This document shows positions 8,268 to 15,735 of a stretch of 64,000 nucleotides of DNA, one piece after another; within the stretch, counting starts at the first letter, position 1, and each line of letters begins with the position of its first letter. A program made the translations under genes and the position numbers. Source of the DNA: JAXMCI01 sp046349435 (lineage in GTDB: Bacteria > Pseudomonadota > Alphaproteobacteria > Dongiales > Dongiaceae); assembly GCA_046349435.1 (NCBI GenBank), contig JAXMCI010000013.1:124001-188000 (forward strand), written 5' to 3'. Under the pieces are notes generated by a model. That model searched no databases. It worked only from the letters and a program-made list of their open reading frames with translations, and was not told where the DNA came from.

Positions 8268-8711
8268 CTACTGCAGCTGCAGCAGCATCAGGTTGAGCGC
8301 GCCGGCGAGCAGGTCCTGCGGCTGGCCGTCGACGGTCATGCCGTCGAGCGCCACCTGGCGGGTCTGGCGGTTGTGGATGAACTGCAGGCGGATCACCCGC
8401 TTCTCGCCGAGCCGCGTGGTCCGCTCGATGGTCGCGGCGACGCCGACGATGGCGGTGTTGTCGCGGTAGCGCGGATCGGCCGGGCCGCCCTCCCAGGCGA
8501 CCTTGCCGCGGGCGCCGGCGAGCTCGTCGACCAGCTTCTCGTTGCTGGTGCCGGGCACCGTCTCGGCCGCCTTCACCGCGGCGATGTCGGCCTCGTAGCG
8601 CTCGCCGCAGCCGGCCAGCGGCAGCAGCAGCAGGGCGGCCGCCGCGACCGCCAGCCGGCGCCGGCTCGGCCTTGCCCGATTCAGCCGTGCCAGGATCAGC
8701 TGGGCGGGCAT
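8268..8711 (-). CDS. Hypothetical lipoprotein
   Basis: A 147-residue protein with a basic N-terminus, a hydrophobic stretch (AVAAAALLLLPLAGC) and a lipobox LAGC near residue 34, so it is probably lipidated and anchored in the envelope. The mature part is soluble and ends in several Leu/Gln residues. It overlaps the end of the upstream gene by 16 bases, which suggests translational coupling. Family not recognised. Confidence 0.75.
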   Translation of the reverse strand: MPAQLILARLNRARPSRRRLAVAAAALLLLPLAGCGERYEADIAAVKAAETVPGTSNEKLVDELAGARGKVAWEGGPADPRYRDNTAIVGVAATIERTTRLGEKRVIRLQFIHNRQTRQVALDGMTVDGQPQDLLAGALNLMLLQLQ

Positions 8712-9286
8712 CGCACGAACACCGTCGGCTGGCCGGCATTCAGGATGGAATAGCCGATCAGCAGGTCGGGGCCGCGCGGGGTCAGCACCATGGTGTCCGT
8801 GGCGCCGCGCAGGATCGAGGCGGCGAAATCCTGCTCGGTCGAGGCGGCGTCGAGGTTCATCGCCGCGGCGAACTCCGCCCGGTCGCGGGTCATGTGGAAC
8901 AGCACCCCGCGCAGGTACTCGAAGCGGCCATGCACGAGGCGGTCGCCGAGATGCTGCACGAAGGTGAGGTCGGGCTCGACCGTCATCGCCTGCCGGCGGC
9001 AGGACTCGGCGAGGCTGACTTCCTGCTTCTCGATCTGCGGCCCGAGCTCGGAGAAGCCGGCCCAGGAGGTCACGAACCAGGTCCCGGCGATCATCGTCGC
9101 CAGGTAGCGGTCGTAGCGATACTCGAAATCGCCGCCGACGCTATGCAGCTCGGTGCGCAGCTGGCGGTCGATGTCGGGCAGGCTCTGGGCGGCGGCCGGC
9201 CGGGCGGCGAGCGCCGCGGCCGCCAGCAGCGCAATCGCCAGGGCCGCCCGGAGGCGGCCCTGGGAGAACGCAATCGGCGCGGCCAC
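8696..9286 (-). CDS. Hypothetical exported protein
   Basis: A 196-residue protein read from a GTG at 9286. Residues 8-32 form a signal peptide (RLRAALAIALLAAAALAA, then RPAAAQ). The mature part has Tyr/Trp-rich segments such as DFEYRYDRYLATMIAGTWFVTSW and two cysteines, one near the C-terminus (VRCPPS). No ATG is available near the signal sequence, so GTG is the best start although its ribosome site is weak. It sits upstream of and overlaps the lipoprotein gene. Function unknown. Confidence 0.7.
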   Translation of the reverse strand: MAAPIAFSQGRLRAALAIALLAAAALAARPAAAQSLPDIDRQLRTELHSVGGDFEYRYDRYLATMIAGTWFVTSWAGFSELGPQIEKQEVSLAESCRRQAMTVEPDLTFVQHLGDRLVHGRFEYLRGVLFHMTRDRAEFAAAMNLDAASTEQDFAASILRGATDTMVLTPRGPDLLIGYSILNAGQPTVFVRCPPS

Positions 9287-9333
9287 CCGGGGATGCCCCC
9301 GCCGGCCTTCGGACCGCCGGCCCCGAGCCGCCG

Positions 9334-9693
9334 TCAGGCCGCCAGCGCGGCCTTGGCCTGCTCGACCAGCTGCGCGAACGCCGCCGGCTCGCGGATCGCG
9401 AGGTCGGAGAGGACCTTGCGGTCGATCTCGATGCCGGCCTTCTTGATCCCGCCGATGAACTGCGAGTAGGTCAGGCCGTGCTCGCGCACGCCGGCGTTGA
9501 TGCGCTGGATCCACAGGCCGCGGAAGTCGCGCTTCTTGCGCCGGCGGTCGCGATAGGCGTAGCGCAGCCCCTTCTCGACCTTCTCGATGGCGATCCGGAA
9601 ATTCGTCGAGGCGCGGCCGCGATAGCCGGCCGCCATGTCGACGATCTTCTTGTGACGGGCGTGCGTGGTGACGCCCCGCTTGACGCGTGCCAT
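9334..9693 (-). CDS. rplT: 50S ribosomal protein L20
   Basis: A 119-residue basic protein, full length for L20, starting MARVKRGVTTHARHKKI and containing GYRGRASTNFRIA, RRRKKRDFRGLWIQRIN and the C-terminal YSQFIGGIKKAGIEIDRKVLSDLA. It helps assemble the large subunit early. It is the last gene of thrS-infC-rpmI-rplT, 13 bases after rpmI. In other bacteria L20 represses this operon by binding its mRNA; I could not identify the binding site here. Confidence 0.98.
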   Translation of the reverse strand: MARVKRGVTTHARHKKIVDMAAGYRGRASTNFRIAIEKVEKGLRYAYRDRRRKKRDFRGLWIQRINAGVREHGLTYSQFIGGIKKAGIEIDRKVLSDLAIREPAAFAQLVEQAKAALAA

Positions 9694-9706
9694 GCTCTAG
9701 CCCTCC

Positions 9707-9907
9707 TCAGCCGTTCGGCAAAAAGAACTTCTTGACGATCTTGGCGTCGGAGGGATCGAGAATCTCGGTCCCGCGGTGCTGCCGCTTCATCGACTGCGGC
9801 CGGTTGATCAGCCCGTGGCGCTTGCGCGACGGGTTCATCCGCACCTTGCCGCTGGCGGTCAGCGAGAAGCGCTTCTTGGCGCCGCTCTTGGTCTTCATCT
9901 TGGGCAT
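9707..9907 (-). CDS. rpmI: 50S ribosomal protein L35
   Basis: A 66-residue basic protein with the classic start MPKMKTKSGAKKRF and the HGLINRPQSMKRQHRGTEIL segment; full length. It lies between infC and rplT in the usual order. The start is preceded by AGGA about eight bases upstream. Confidence 0.98.
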   Translation of the reverse strand: MPKMKTKSGAKKRFSLTASGKVRMNPSRKRHGLINRPQSMKRQHRGTEILDPSDAKIVKKFFLPNG

Positions 9908-10017
9908 TTTGAATGGTCCTCGAAAACGGGTAACGGTCCGCGCGGTTAGGCATGCCCGACGGATAGAGCCATGGCCGCTTGAAAACGGACGCGCGGTTAT
10001 ACAGAGGCCGCCCGGGG

Positions 10018-10142
10018 AAGGCAAGATATCCCCTCGCCCACGCCGTGGCAGAGGGAGGGGCCCGCCCGTCAGGGCGGGAGGGTGAGGGCGAAGCCCGCGC
10101 GCCGCCCCTCGCCCCGGCCCTCTCCCGCCCGGCGGGAGAGGG
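10018..10142. repeat. GC-rich inverted-repeat element between infC and rpmI
   Basis: This stretch contains two inverted repeats: GCCCGCC..GGCGGG around 10060-10080 and a perfect 12-bp stem (CCCTCTCCCGCC and its complement, one-base centre) at 10118-10142, with related GAGGG/CCCTC words around them. It looks like a REP-type dispersed element. It is transcribed within the infC-rpmI spacer and could act as a processing or stability hairpin. Confidence 0.5.
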
Positions 10143-10152
10143 GGCCGGCCGG

Positions 10153-10689
10153 CTAGCGCGGCGCCATCACCATGATCATCTGCCGGCCTTCCATGCGCGG
10201 ATGCTGCTCGACCTTGGCGCGGTCGTCGAGATCGCCGCGCACCCGCTCCAGCACCTTCATGCCGAGCTCCTGGTGCACCATCTCGCGGCCGCGGAAGCGC
10301 ATGGTCACCTTGACCTTGTCGCCCTCCTCGAGGAAGCGGTAGATCGCCCGCATCTTGACGTCGTAGTCGTGATCGTCGATGCCCGGGCGCATCTTGATCT
10401 CCTTGACCTCGATGACCTTCTGCTTCTTGCGGGCCTCGTTCTTCTTCTTCTGGATCTCGTACTTGTACTTGCCGAAGTCCAGGATCTTGCAGACCGGCGG
10501 ATCCGCGTTCGGCGAGATCTCGACGAGGTCGAGGCCGGCCTCGGAGGCCATCTGCAGGGCCTCCCGGATGGAGACGACACCGACCATCTCGCCTCCCTCG
10601 TCGACCAGCCGCACCGACGGCACGCTGATCTGGCTGTTGACGCGCGGCCCCTCGCGGGTCGGCGCGGCGTCGAAAGGTGGTCTGGCTAT
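10153..10689 (-). CDS. infC: Translation initiation factor IF-3, probable AUA start
   Basis: IF-3 binds the 30S subunit and checks start-codon choice. The protein carries ISPNADPPVCKILDFGKYKYE and the C-terminal KVTMRFRGREMVHQELG, diagnostic for IF-3. No ATG, GTG or TTG gives a full N-terminus: the GTG at 10623 would cut off the conserved GPRVNSQI segment. Reading upstream in frame gives an ATA codon at 10689-10687 followed by ARPPFDAAPTREGPRVN, as in other alphaproteobacterial IF-3 proteins, with AAGGAG seven bases before it. The full length is then 178 residues. Rare start codons in infC are known (AUU in E. coli) and let IF-3 repress its own synthesis. It is the second gene of the operon. 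Confidence 0.93.
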   Translation of the reverse strand: MARPPFDAAPTREGPRVNSQISVPSVRLVDEGGEMVGVVSIREALQMASEAGLDLVEISPNADPPVCKILDFGKYKYEIQKKKNEARKKQKVIEVKEIKMRPGIDDHDYDVKMRAIYRFLEEGDKVKVTMRFRGREMVHQELGMKVLERVRGDLDDRAKVEQHPRMEGRQMIMVMAPR

Positions 10690-10697
10690 CGAAGCAC

Positions 10698-10703
10698 TCC
10701 TTC
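10698..10703 (-). promoter_or_regulatory. Ribosome binding site that decides the infC start
   Basis: AAGGAG on the minus strand, seven bases before the ATA codon at 10689. It is a near-perfect Shine-Dalgarno sequence and has no ATG, GTG or TTG at a suitable distance, which supports initiation at ATA. Confidence 0.75.
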
Positions 10704-10770
10704 GTCTGGTTGATCGAGAAACCGCCGGCGCCCATCCCGAGCCACCGGCCGCACAGCAGCGGCTCCCGGC

Positions 10771-12717
10771 CTAGCCGGCCGGGGATACCGCTTCAGCCTT
10801 GAGGATAGTAATCGCCTCGTCCAGCGCAAGGACTTCCTGTGCCGCCCCGCCCAGCCGGCGCAGCGAGACGGCGCGCTTCTCGGCCTCGCGCTTGCCGACC
10901 ACCAGCATGGCCGGGACCTTGGCCAGGCTGTGCTCGCGCACCTTGTAGTCGATCTTCTCGTTGCGCAGGTCGAGCTCGGCCCTCAGCCCCGCCGCGTCGA
11001 GCGCCTGCTTGACCTCGGCGGCGTAGGGGTCGGCGGCGCCGGTGATGGTCGCCACGACGACCTGCACCGGGGCCAGCCAGAGCGGCAGCTTGCCGGCATA
11101 GTGCTCGATGACGATGCCGATGAAGCGCTCCAGCGAGCCGAAGATGGCGCGGTGCAGCATGACCGGCCGGTGGCGCTGGCCGTCCTCGCCGATATAGGAG
11201 GCGCCGAGCCGCTCCGGCAGGACGTAGTCGACCTGCAGGGTGCCGCACTGCCAGTCGCGGCCGATCGCGTCGCGCAGCACGAACTCGAGCTTCGGGCCGT
11301 AGAAGGCGCCCTCGCCCGGATTGTGCGTCGTGGCGAGCCCGGCGGCGTCGACCGCATTGTGCAGCGCCGCCTCGGCGCGGTCCCAGACCTCGTCGTTGCC
11401 GGCGCGCACCGGCGGCCGGTCGGCGAAGCGCACCTTGAGGTCGGTGAAGCCGAGATCGGTGTAGACCGTCTTCAGCAGGCTGCAGAAGGCCGCCGATTCG
11501 CCGACGATCTGGTCCTCGGTGCAGAAGATGTGGGCGTCGTCCTGGGTGAAGTTGCGCACCCGCATGATGCCGTGCAGCGCGCCGCCCGGCTCGAAGCGGT
11601 GGCAGGAGCCGAACTCGGCCATGCGCAGCGGCAGGTCGCGGTAGCTCTTGAGGCCCTGGTTGAAGATCTGCACGTGGCAGGGGCAGTTCATCGGCTTCAG
11701 CGCGAAGACGCGGGACACCGGGTCCTCGACGAACGCGCGCAGGCCCGCCTCGTTCTCCGCGATGTACATGTGCTCGCGGAACTTCTCCCAGTGGCCCGAG
11801 GCCTCCCACAGCTTGCGGTCGACCAGCTGCGGCGTCTTCACCTCGACATAGCCGGCCTCGTCCAGCCGCTTGCGGATGTAGCCCTCCAGCGTGCGGTAGA
11901 GCCGCCAGCCCTTGGGGTGCCAGAACACCATGCCGGCGGCCTCCTCCTGCTGGTGGAAGAGGTCCATCTCGCGGCCGATGCGGCGATGGTCGCGGCGCTC
12001 CGCCTCGGCCTGCTGGTGCAGCCACTCGGCGAGCTGCTTGTCGTCCGGCCAGACCGTGCCGTAGATGCGCTGCAGCTGCGGGTTCTTCGGGTCGCCGCGC
12101 CAGTAGGCGCCGGCCAGCTTGAGCAGCTTGAAGGCCTTGCCGAGCTTGCCCGTCGAGGGCAGATGCGGCCCGGTGCACATGTCGAGCCAGGCGCCCTGGC
12201 GGTAGACGGAGATCTCCTCCGCGGCCGGGATCTCGCCGACCCATTCCGCCTTGAAGCGCTCGCCGTGGCGCCGGAAATGCTCGACCGCCTGGTCGCGGCT
12301 CCAGATCTCGCGCGTGATCTTCTCGTCGCGGTCGACGATCTCGCGCATGCGCGCCTCGATCACCGCGAAGTCCTCGGGCGTGAAGGGCTCGTCGCGCGCG
12401 AAGTCGTAGTAGAAGCCGTTCTCCGTCGCCGGGCCGAAGGTGATCTGGGTGCCGGGATAGAGCTCCTGCACCGCCTCGGCCAGCACATGGGCGGCGTCGT
12501 GGCGCAGCAGGTCGAGCGCGTCCGGATGGGTGCGGGTGACGATCTCGATCCGGGCGTCGCGGTCGATCGTGCTGTCGAGATCGCGCACCGCGCCGTCGAC
12601 CTTGACGGCCAGCGCCGCCTTGGCGAGGCCGGGACCGATCGCAGCGGCGATCTCGCCGCCGCTGACCGGGCGGTCGAAGCGGCGCTCGCTGCCGTCGGGA
12701 AGGATAATCGCTACCAT
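10771..12717 (-). CDS. thrS: Threonine-tRNA ligase
   Basis: A 648-residue class II synthetase, the normal length for bacterial ThrRS. In order: TGS domain (residues 1-60), second additional/editing domain with HDAAHVLAEAV, catalytic core with PMNCPCHVQIF (motif region with zinc-ligand Cys) and FRMAEFG-like LRMAEFGSCHRFEPGG, and the anticodon-binding domain at the C-terminus. It starts at ATG 12717; the longer open frame upstream has no protein character. It is the first gene of the thrS-infC-rpmI-rplT operon. Confidence 0.97.
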   Translation of the reverse strand: MVAIILPDGSERRFDRPVSGGEIAAAIGPGLAKAALAVKVDGAVRDLDSTIDRDARIEIVTRTHPDALDLLRHDAAHVLAEAVQELYPGTQITFGPATENGFYYDFARDEPFTPEDFAVIEARMREIVDRDEKITREIWSRDQAVEHFRRHGERFKAEWVGEIPAAEEISVYRQGAWLDMCTGPHLPSTGKLGKAFKLLKLAGAYWRGDPKNPQLQRIYGTVWPDDKQLAEWLHQQAEAERRDHRRIGREMDLFHQQEEAAGMVFWHPKGWRLYRTLEGYIRKRLDEAGYVEVKTPQLVDRKLWEASGHWEKFREHMYIAENEAGLRAFVEDPVSRVFALKPMNCPCHVQIFNQGLKSYRDLPLRMAEFGSCHRFEPGGALHGIMRVRNFTQDDAHIFCTEDQIVGESAAFCSLLKTVYTDLGFTDLKVRFADRPPVRAGNDEVWDRAEAALHNAVDAAGLATTHNPGEGAFYGPKLEFVLRDAIGRDWQCGTLQVDYVLPERLGASYIGEDGQRHRPVMLHRAIFGSLERFIGIVIEHYAGKLPLWLAPVQVVVATITGAADPYAAEVKQALDAAGLRAELDLRNEKIDYKVREHSLAKVPAMLVVGKREAEKRAVSLRRLGGAAQEVLALDEAITILKAEAVSPAG

Positions 12718-12817
12718 CGCTTGCTCTGCCGCTTGCTCTGCCCACGCGAAAACCGCCGGCGGCCGTGACCGGCCCGGCGGCAGGGAAGGCGGCAATCTAG
12801 AAGCAAAACCCCCGCTG

Positions 12818-14035
12818 TCAAGGCGAGGGGGCGAGCGCCGGGTCGTCGCGGCGCCGCGCCGCCGGGCCGGCGCGCAGCAGCTCGTCATAGACCTGCAGCG
12901 TCTGGCGCCGCAGCACGTGCTGCGACAGCCGCGCCCGGGCCAGCGCGATGGCGTGCGGCGCGTAGGTCCGCCGCTCCGCCGCGCTCAGCGCGAGCGCGCG
13001 GCTGAGCGCGCCGGCCAGCGCCCCGGCGTCGCCCGGCGGCACCAGCCAGGCCATCTTGCCGTGCCCGGCCTGCTGCGCCGCGTCGCCATGGCGGGTCGCC
13101 ACCACCGGCCGGCCCATCGCCTGGGCCTCGACGATGGTGCGGGCATAGGCCTCGGGCGAGGTCGAGGCCGAGACCACCACGTCGGCCAGCATGTAGGCCG
13201 CCGGCAGGTCGGCGCAGCCGGGGACGATGCGGATCCGCTCGCCCAGCCCGCGCCGGGCGATCGCCTGCTCGAGCTCGGCGCGGTAGCCCGGCCCGTCGAC
13301 GTCGAAGCCCAGCAGCAGGCAGTGCAGGTCGCGCCCGGCGAGCGCCGCCACCGCCTCGATCACGATCGCGTGACCCTTGCAGCGCAGGAAGCGGGCCGGG
13401 ACCAGCACCAGTGGCCGGCCGTCGACCAGCCGCCAGTCGCGCGCCAGCTGCACCATGCGCTCGCCGGTCACCCGCTCGGGGTCGAAGCGCACCAGGTCGA
13501 TGCCGCGGTCGACGATGCGCAGCCGCGGCGCCGCCTCGGCATGCAGGCCGGCGAGCTGCTCGGCGGCGAAGTCGGAGACCGCCAGGATGCGGTCGCCCTC
13601 GGCCACCGCCGCGGTCGGCCGCCGGCCGCTCTGCGGCTCCCCGGCATAATGGTTGTAGACGCTGGTCACCAGCGGCAGGCCGGCGCGCTGCGCCGCCGCC
13701 ACCACGCTCCACCCGGACAGCCGGCTGTGCATGTGGACGAGGTCGACGCCGTGCTTCTGCAGGGCGCGGCCGATGCGGCCGGCGTTCTGGTAGCGGGCGA
13801 TCGTGCCGGTCTGGTCGAGCGGCAGGAACACCGGCTGGGCGCCGACCCGGTAGACCTCGTTGATCAGCGCGCCGCCGGATGTCGCGACCAGGCTGACGCC
13901 GCCGGCCGCCGCCACCGCGCCCGCGACGTCGAGCGCGTCGCGCTCGATCCCGCCGGGCAGCAGCTGCGGCAGGACCTGCAGCACGGTGACGGGCTTGTCG
14001 GCGGCCCGGCGCACCGCGCCGGGCGCGGCGCTCAT
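12818..14035 (-). CDS. Glycosyltransferase family 4
   Basis: A 405-residue cytoplasmic GT-B glycosyltransferase. The N-terminal part has VLQVLPQLLPGGIERDALDVA (acceptor domain start), the middle VHMHSRLSGW and ILAVSDFAAEQL, and the C-terminal half the nucleotide-sugar site with ASTSPEAYARTIVEAQAMGRPVVAT. Such enzymes build lipopolysaccharide or capsule. I chose ATG 14035 because of GGGGGCG just before it; an ATG at 14092 is possible. It lies 100 bases upstream of thrS on the same strand. Acceptor and sugar are unknown. Confidence 0.88.
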   Translation of the reverse strand: MSAAPGAVRRAADKPVTVLQVLPQLLPGGIERDALDVAGAVAAAGGVSLVATSGGALINEVYRVGAQPVFLPLDQTGTIARYQNAGRIGRALQKHGVDLVHMHSRLSGWSVVAAAQRAGLPLVTSVYNHYAGEPQSGRRPTAAVAEGDRILAVSDFAAEQLAGLHAEAAPRLRIVDRGIDLVRFDPERVTGERMVQLARDWRLVDGRPLVLVPARFLRCKGHAIVIEAVAALAGRDLHCLLLGFDVDGPGYRAELEQAIARRGLGERIRIVPGCADLPAAYMLADVVVSASTSPEAYARTIVEAQAMGRPVVATRHGDAAQQAGHGKMAWLVPPGDAGALAGALSRALALSAAERRTYAPHAIALARARLSQHVLRRQTLQVYDELLRAGPAARRRDDPALAPSP

Positions 14036-14276
14036 CGCCCCCCGCCCCGCCGGGACCTGTGACGACGACGCCCCGACCTGATGAGAACGCATGCCATGAC
14101 CGGCAGATTGCCGAATTGCGACGGCAGGGGCGAGTCCCATTCCGAGCCCGGGCTTTGCCCCGGCCCGGGCACCGATGGCACGACATGACAAGCCGACCGG
14201 CAACTTCCGCTGTACGTTCTGGGCCGCCGCCCGGCGTCGACCGGGGGTCTGTCTTGACCTTCCCGGAGTGCCGCCG

Positions 14277-14816
14277 ATGCGCCGCCGCTACCCGAGCCTC
14301 CGCGTCCCTGCCGCCGCGCTCGGACTGTGCCTCGGCGCCGCCCTCGCCGTCCCCGCGGCGCAGAGCGCGCCCGGCGCGCTCGAGGGCTGGAGCGGCCTGC
14401 GGTTCGGCATGACCAAGGCGGAGGTGCTGCAGGCCGCCGGTCCCACGGCCCAAAGCGAGGACACCATGCTGAGCGGGCCGGTGGTCGTCTGGCAGGCCTC
14501 CGTCGAGGGGCAGCGGGCGCAGATCGTCGCCTTCGTTCCCGACGGCCGGCTGCACGCCGTGAAGATCTACCTGCCCGACATCCACCACGAGACCGAGCCG
14601 CAGTGCCACGCGCGGCTCGAGACCGTGGTGGCCGACCTGGCCCGGCAGTACGGCTCGCCGGACGAGAGCACCGCCGACCACGGCTCCGGCGGTTCCCTCA
14701 CCGCCTGGCACGCGATCTTCCGCTTCCAGAACGGCGCCACGATCACCGCCGATGCCGACCTGCACGATCTCGATTTCACCTGCACGGCCGACCTGATCTA
14801 CGACTCACACAAGTGA
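14277..14816 (+). CDS. Secreted protein of an unnamed paralogous pair, copy 1
   Basis: A 179-residue protein with a signal peptide (basic MRRR, hydrophobic to about residue 35) and a mature part starting ALEGWSGLRFGMTKAEVLQAAGP. Two cysteines and a His-rich LPDIHHETEPQCHARL segment follow; the end is DFTCTADLIYD. It is closely similar along its full mature length to the product of 16270-16782. GGAG lies eight bases before the start. The stop codon lies in the first unit of a 14-bp triple repeat. The function is unknown; a periplasmic binding or chaperone role is only a guess. Confidence 0.85.
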   Translation: MRRRYPSLRVPAAALGLCLGAALAVPAAQSAPGALEGWSGLRFGMTKAEVLQAAGPTAQSEDTMLSGPVVVWQASVEGQRAQIVAFVPDGRLHAVKIYLPDIHHETEPQCHARLETVVADLARQYGSPDESTADHGSGGSLTAWHAIFRFQNGATITADADLHDLDFTCTADLIYDSHK

Positions 14817-14849
14817 CCGGGCACAAGTGACCGGGCACAAGTGACCGGA
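14808..14849. repeat. Three tandem copies of a 14-bp unit
   Basis: The unit CACAAGTGACCGGG occurs at 14808-14821, 14822-14835 and (last base changed) 14836-14849. The stop codon of the upstream gene lies in the first copy. Near-perfect identity implies recent slippage. Confidence 0.95.
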
Positions 14850-14950
14850 CGGACCGTGCCGCGGCGCCCTGCCCGCGGAGCCTGTGACGCCGGCGCGCCA
14901 CCCTGCTAAGAACGCGCGACATGTGCGACAGAGGTGCCGGATGCCACGGC

Positions 14951-15733
14951 ATGGCTGAGTCCCGTTCCGACCTGGAGGCTCCCGCCGAGCAGCTCGAGCT
15001 GCCGGATGGCGGCCATCTCGCGTTCCGCCGGATCGCCGCCCCAGCGGGCGCGCTGCCGCGTCCCGGCGTCGTCTTCCTCGGCGGCTTCGCCTCCGACATG
15101 GGCGGCACCAAGGCGACCGCGCTGGCCGCTCATTGCCGGGCCCGCGGGCTGGCCCTGCTGCGCTTCGACTATCGCGGCCACGGCGCCTCCTCCGGCCGCT
15201 TCGAGGAGGGCACCATCGGCGGCTGGCGCAACGACGCGCTGGCGGCGCTCGACCGGCTGACCGAGGGGCCGCAGATCCTGGTCGGGTCGAGCATGGGCGG
15301 CTGGATCATGCTGCTGCTGGCCGCCGCCCGGCCGCAGCGCGTCGCCGGGCTGGTCGGCATCGCCGCCGCCCCCGACTTCACCGAGCGGCTGATCCGCCCC
15401 GCCCTGTCGCCGGCGCAGCGCGCGGCGCTGGCCGAGGCCGGGCGCATCGAGCTGCCCTCCGACTACGGGCCGCCGCTCGCCGTCACCGCCGGGCTGATGA
15501 GCGAGGCGCGCCGCCACCTGCTGCTCGACCGCCCCCTGGCCTTCGCCGGGCCGGTCCGGCTGCTGCACGGCATGGCCGACAAGGACGTGCCCTGGACGCT
15601 CTCCCGCCTGGTCGCCGAGCGGCTGGCCGCCGCCGACGTCGTGCTGACCCTGGTCAAGGACGGCGACCACCGCCTCTCCCGCCCGCAGGACCTGGCGCGG
15701 ATCCTGGCCGCGGTCGACGAGCTGGCGGGCTAG
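14951..15733 (+). CDS. Alpha/beta hydrolase
   Basis: A 260-residue alpha/beta-hydrolase. The nucleophile elbow is GSSMGG, preceded by RFDYRGHGASSGRF; the acid is in HGMADKDVPW and the histidine in DGDHRLSRPQD, so the triad is complete. It resembles the ABHD10/acyl-protein thioesterase branch, suggesting hydrolysis of acyl esters or thioesters in the cytoplasm. An upstream in-frame ATG at 14921 would add ten residues; the shorter start looks more natural. It lies between the two related secreted proteins, and its stop is two bases from the next start. Confidence 0.87.
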   Translation: MAESRSDLEAPAEQLELPDGGHLAFRRIAAPAGALPRPGVVFLGGFASDMGGTKATALAAHCRARGLALLRFDYRGHGASSGRFEEGTIGGWRNDALAALDRLTEGPQILVGSSMGGWIMLLLAAARPQRVAGLVGIAAAPDFTERLIRPALSPAQRAALAEAGRIELPSDYGPPLAVTAGLMSEARRHLLLDRPLAFAGPVRLLHGMADKDVPWTLSRLVAERLAAADVVLTLVKDGDHRLSRPQDLARILAAVDELAG

Positions 15734-15735
15734 CC

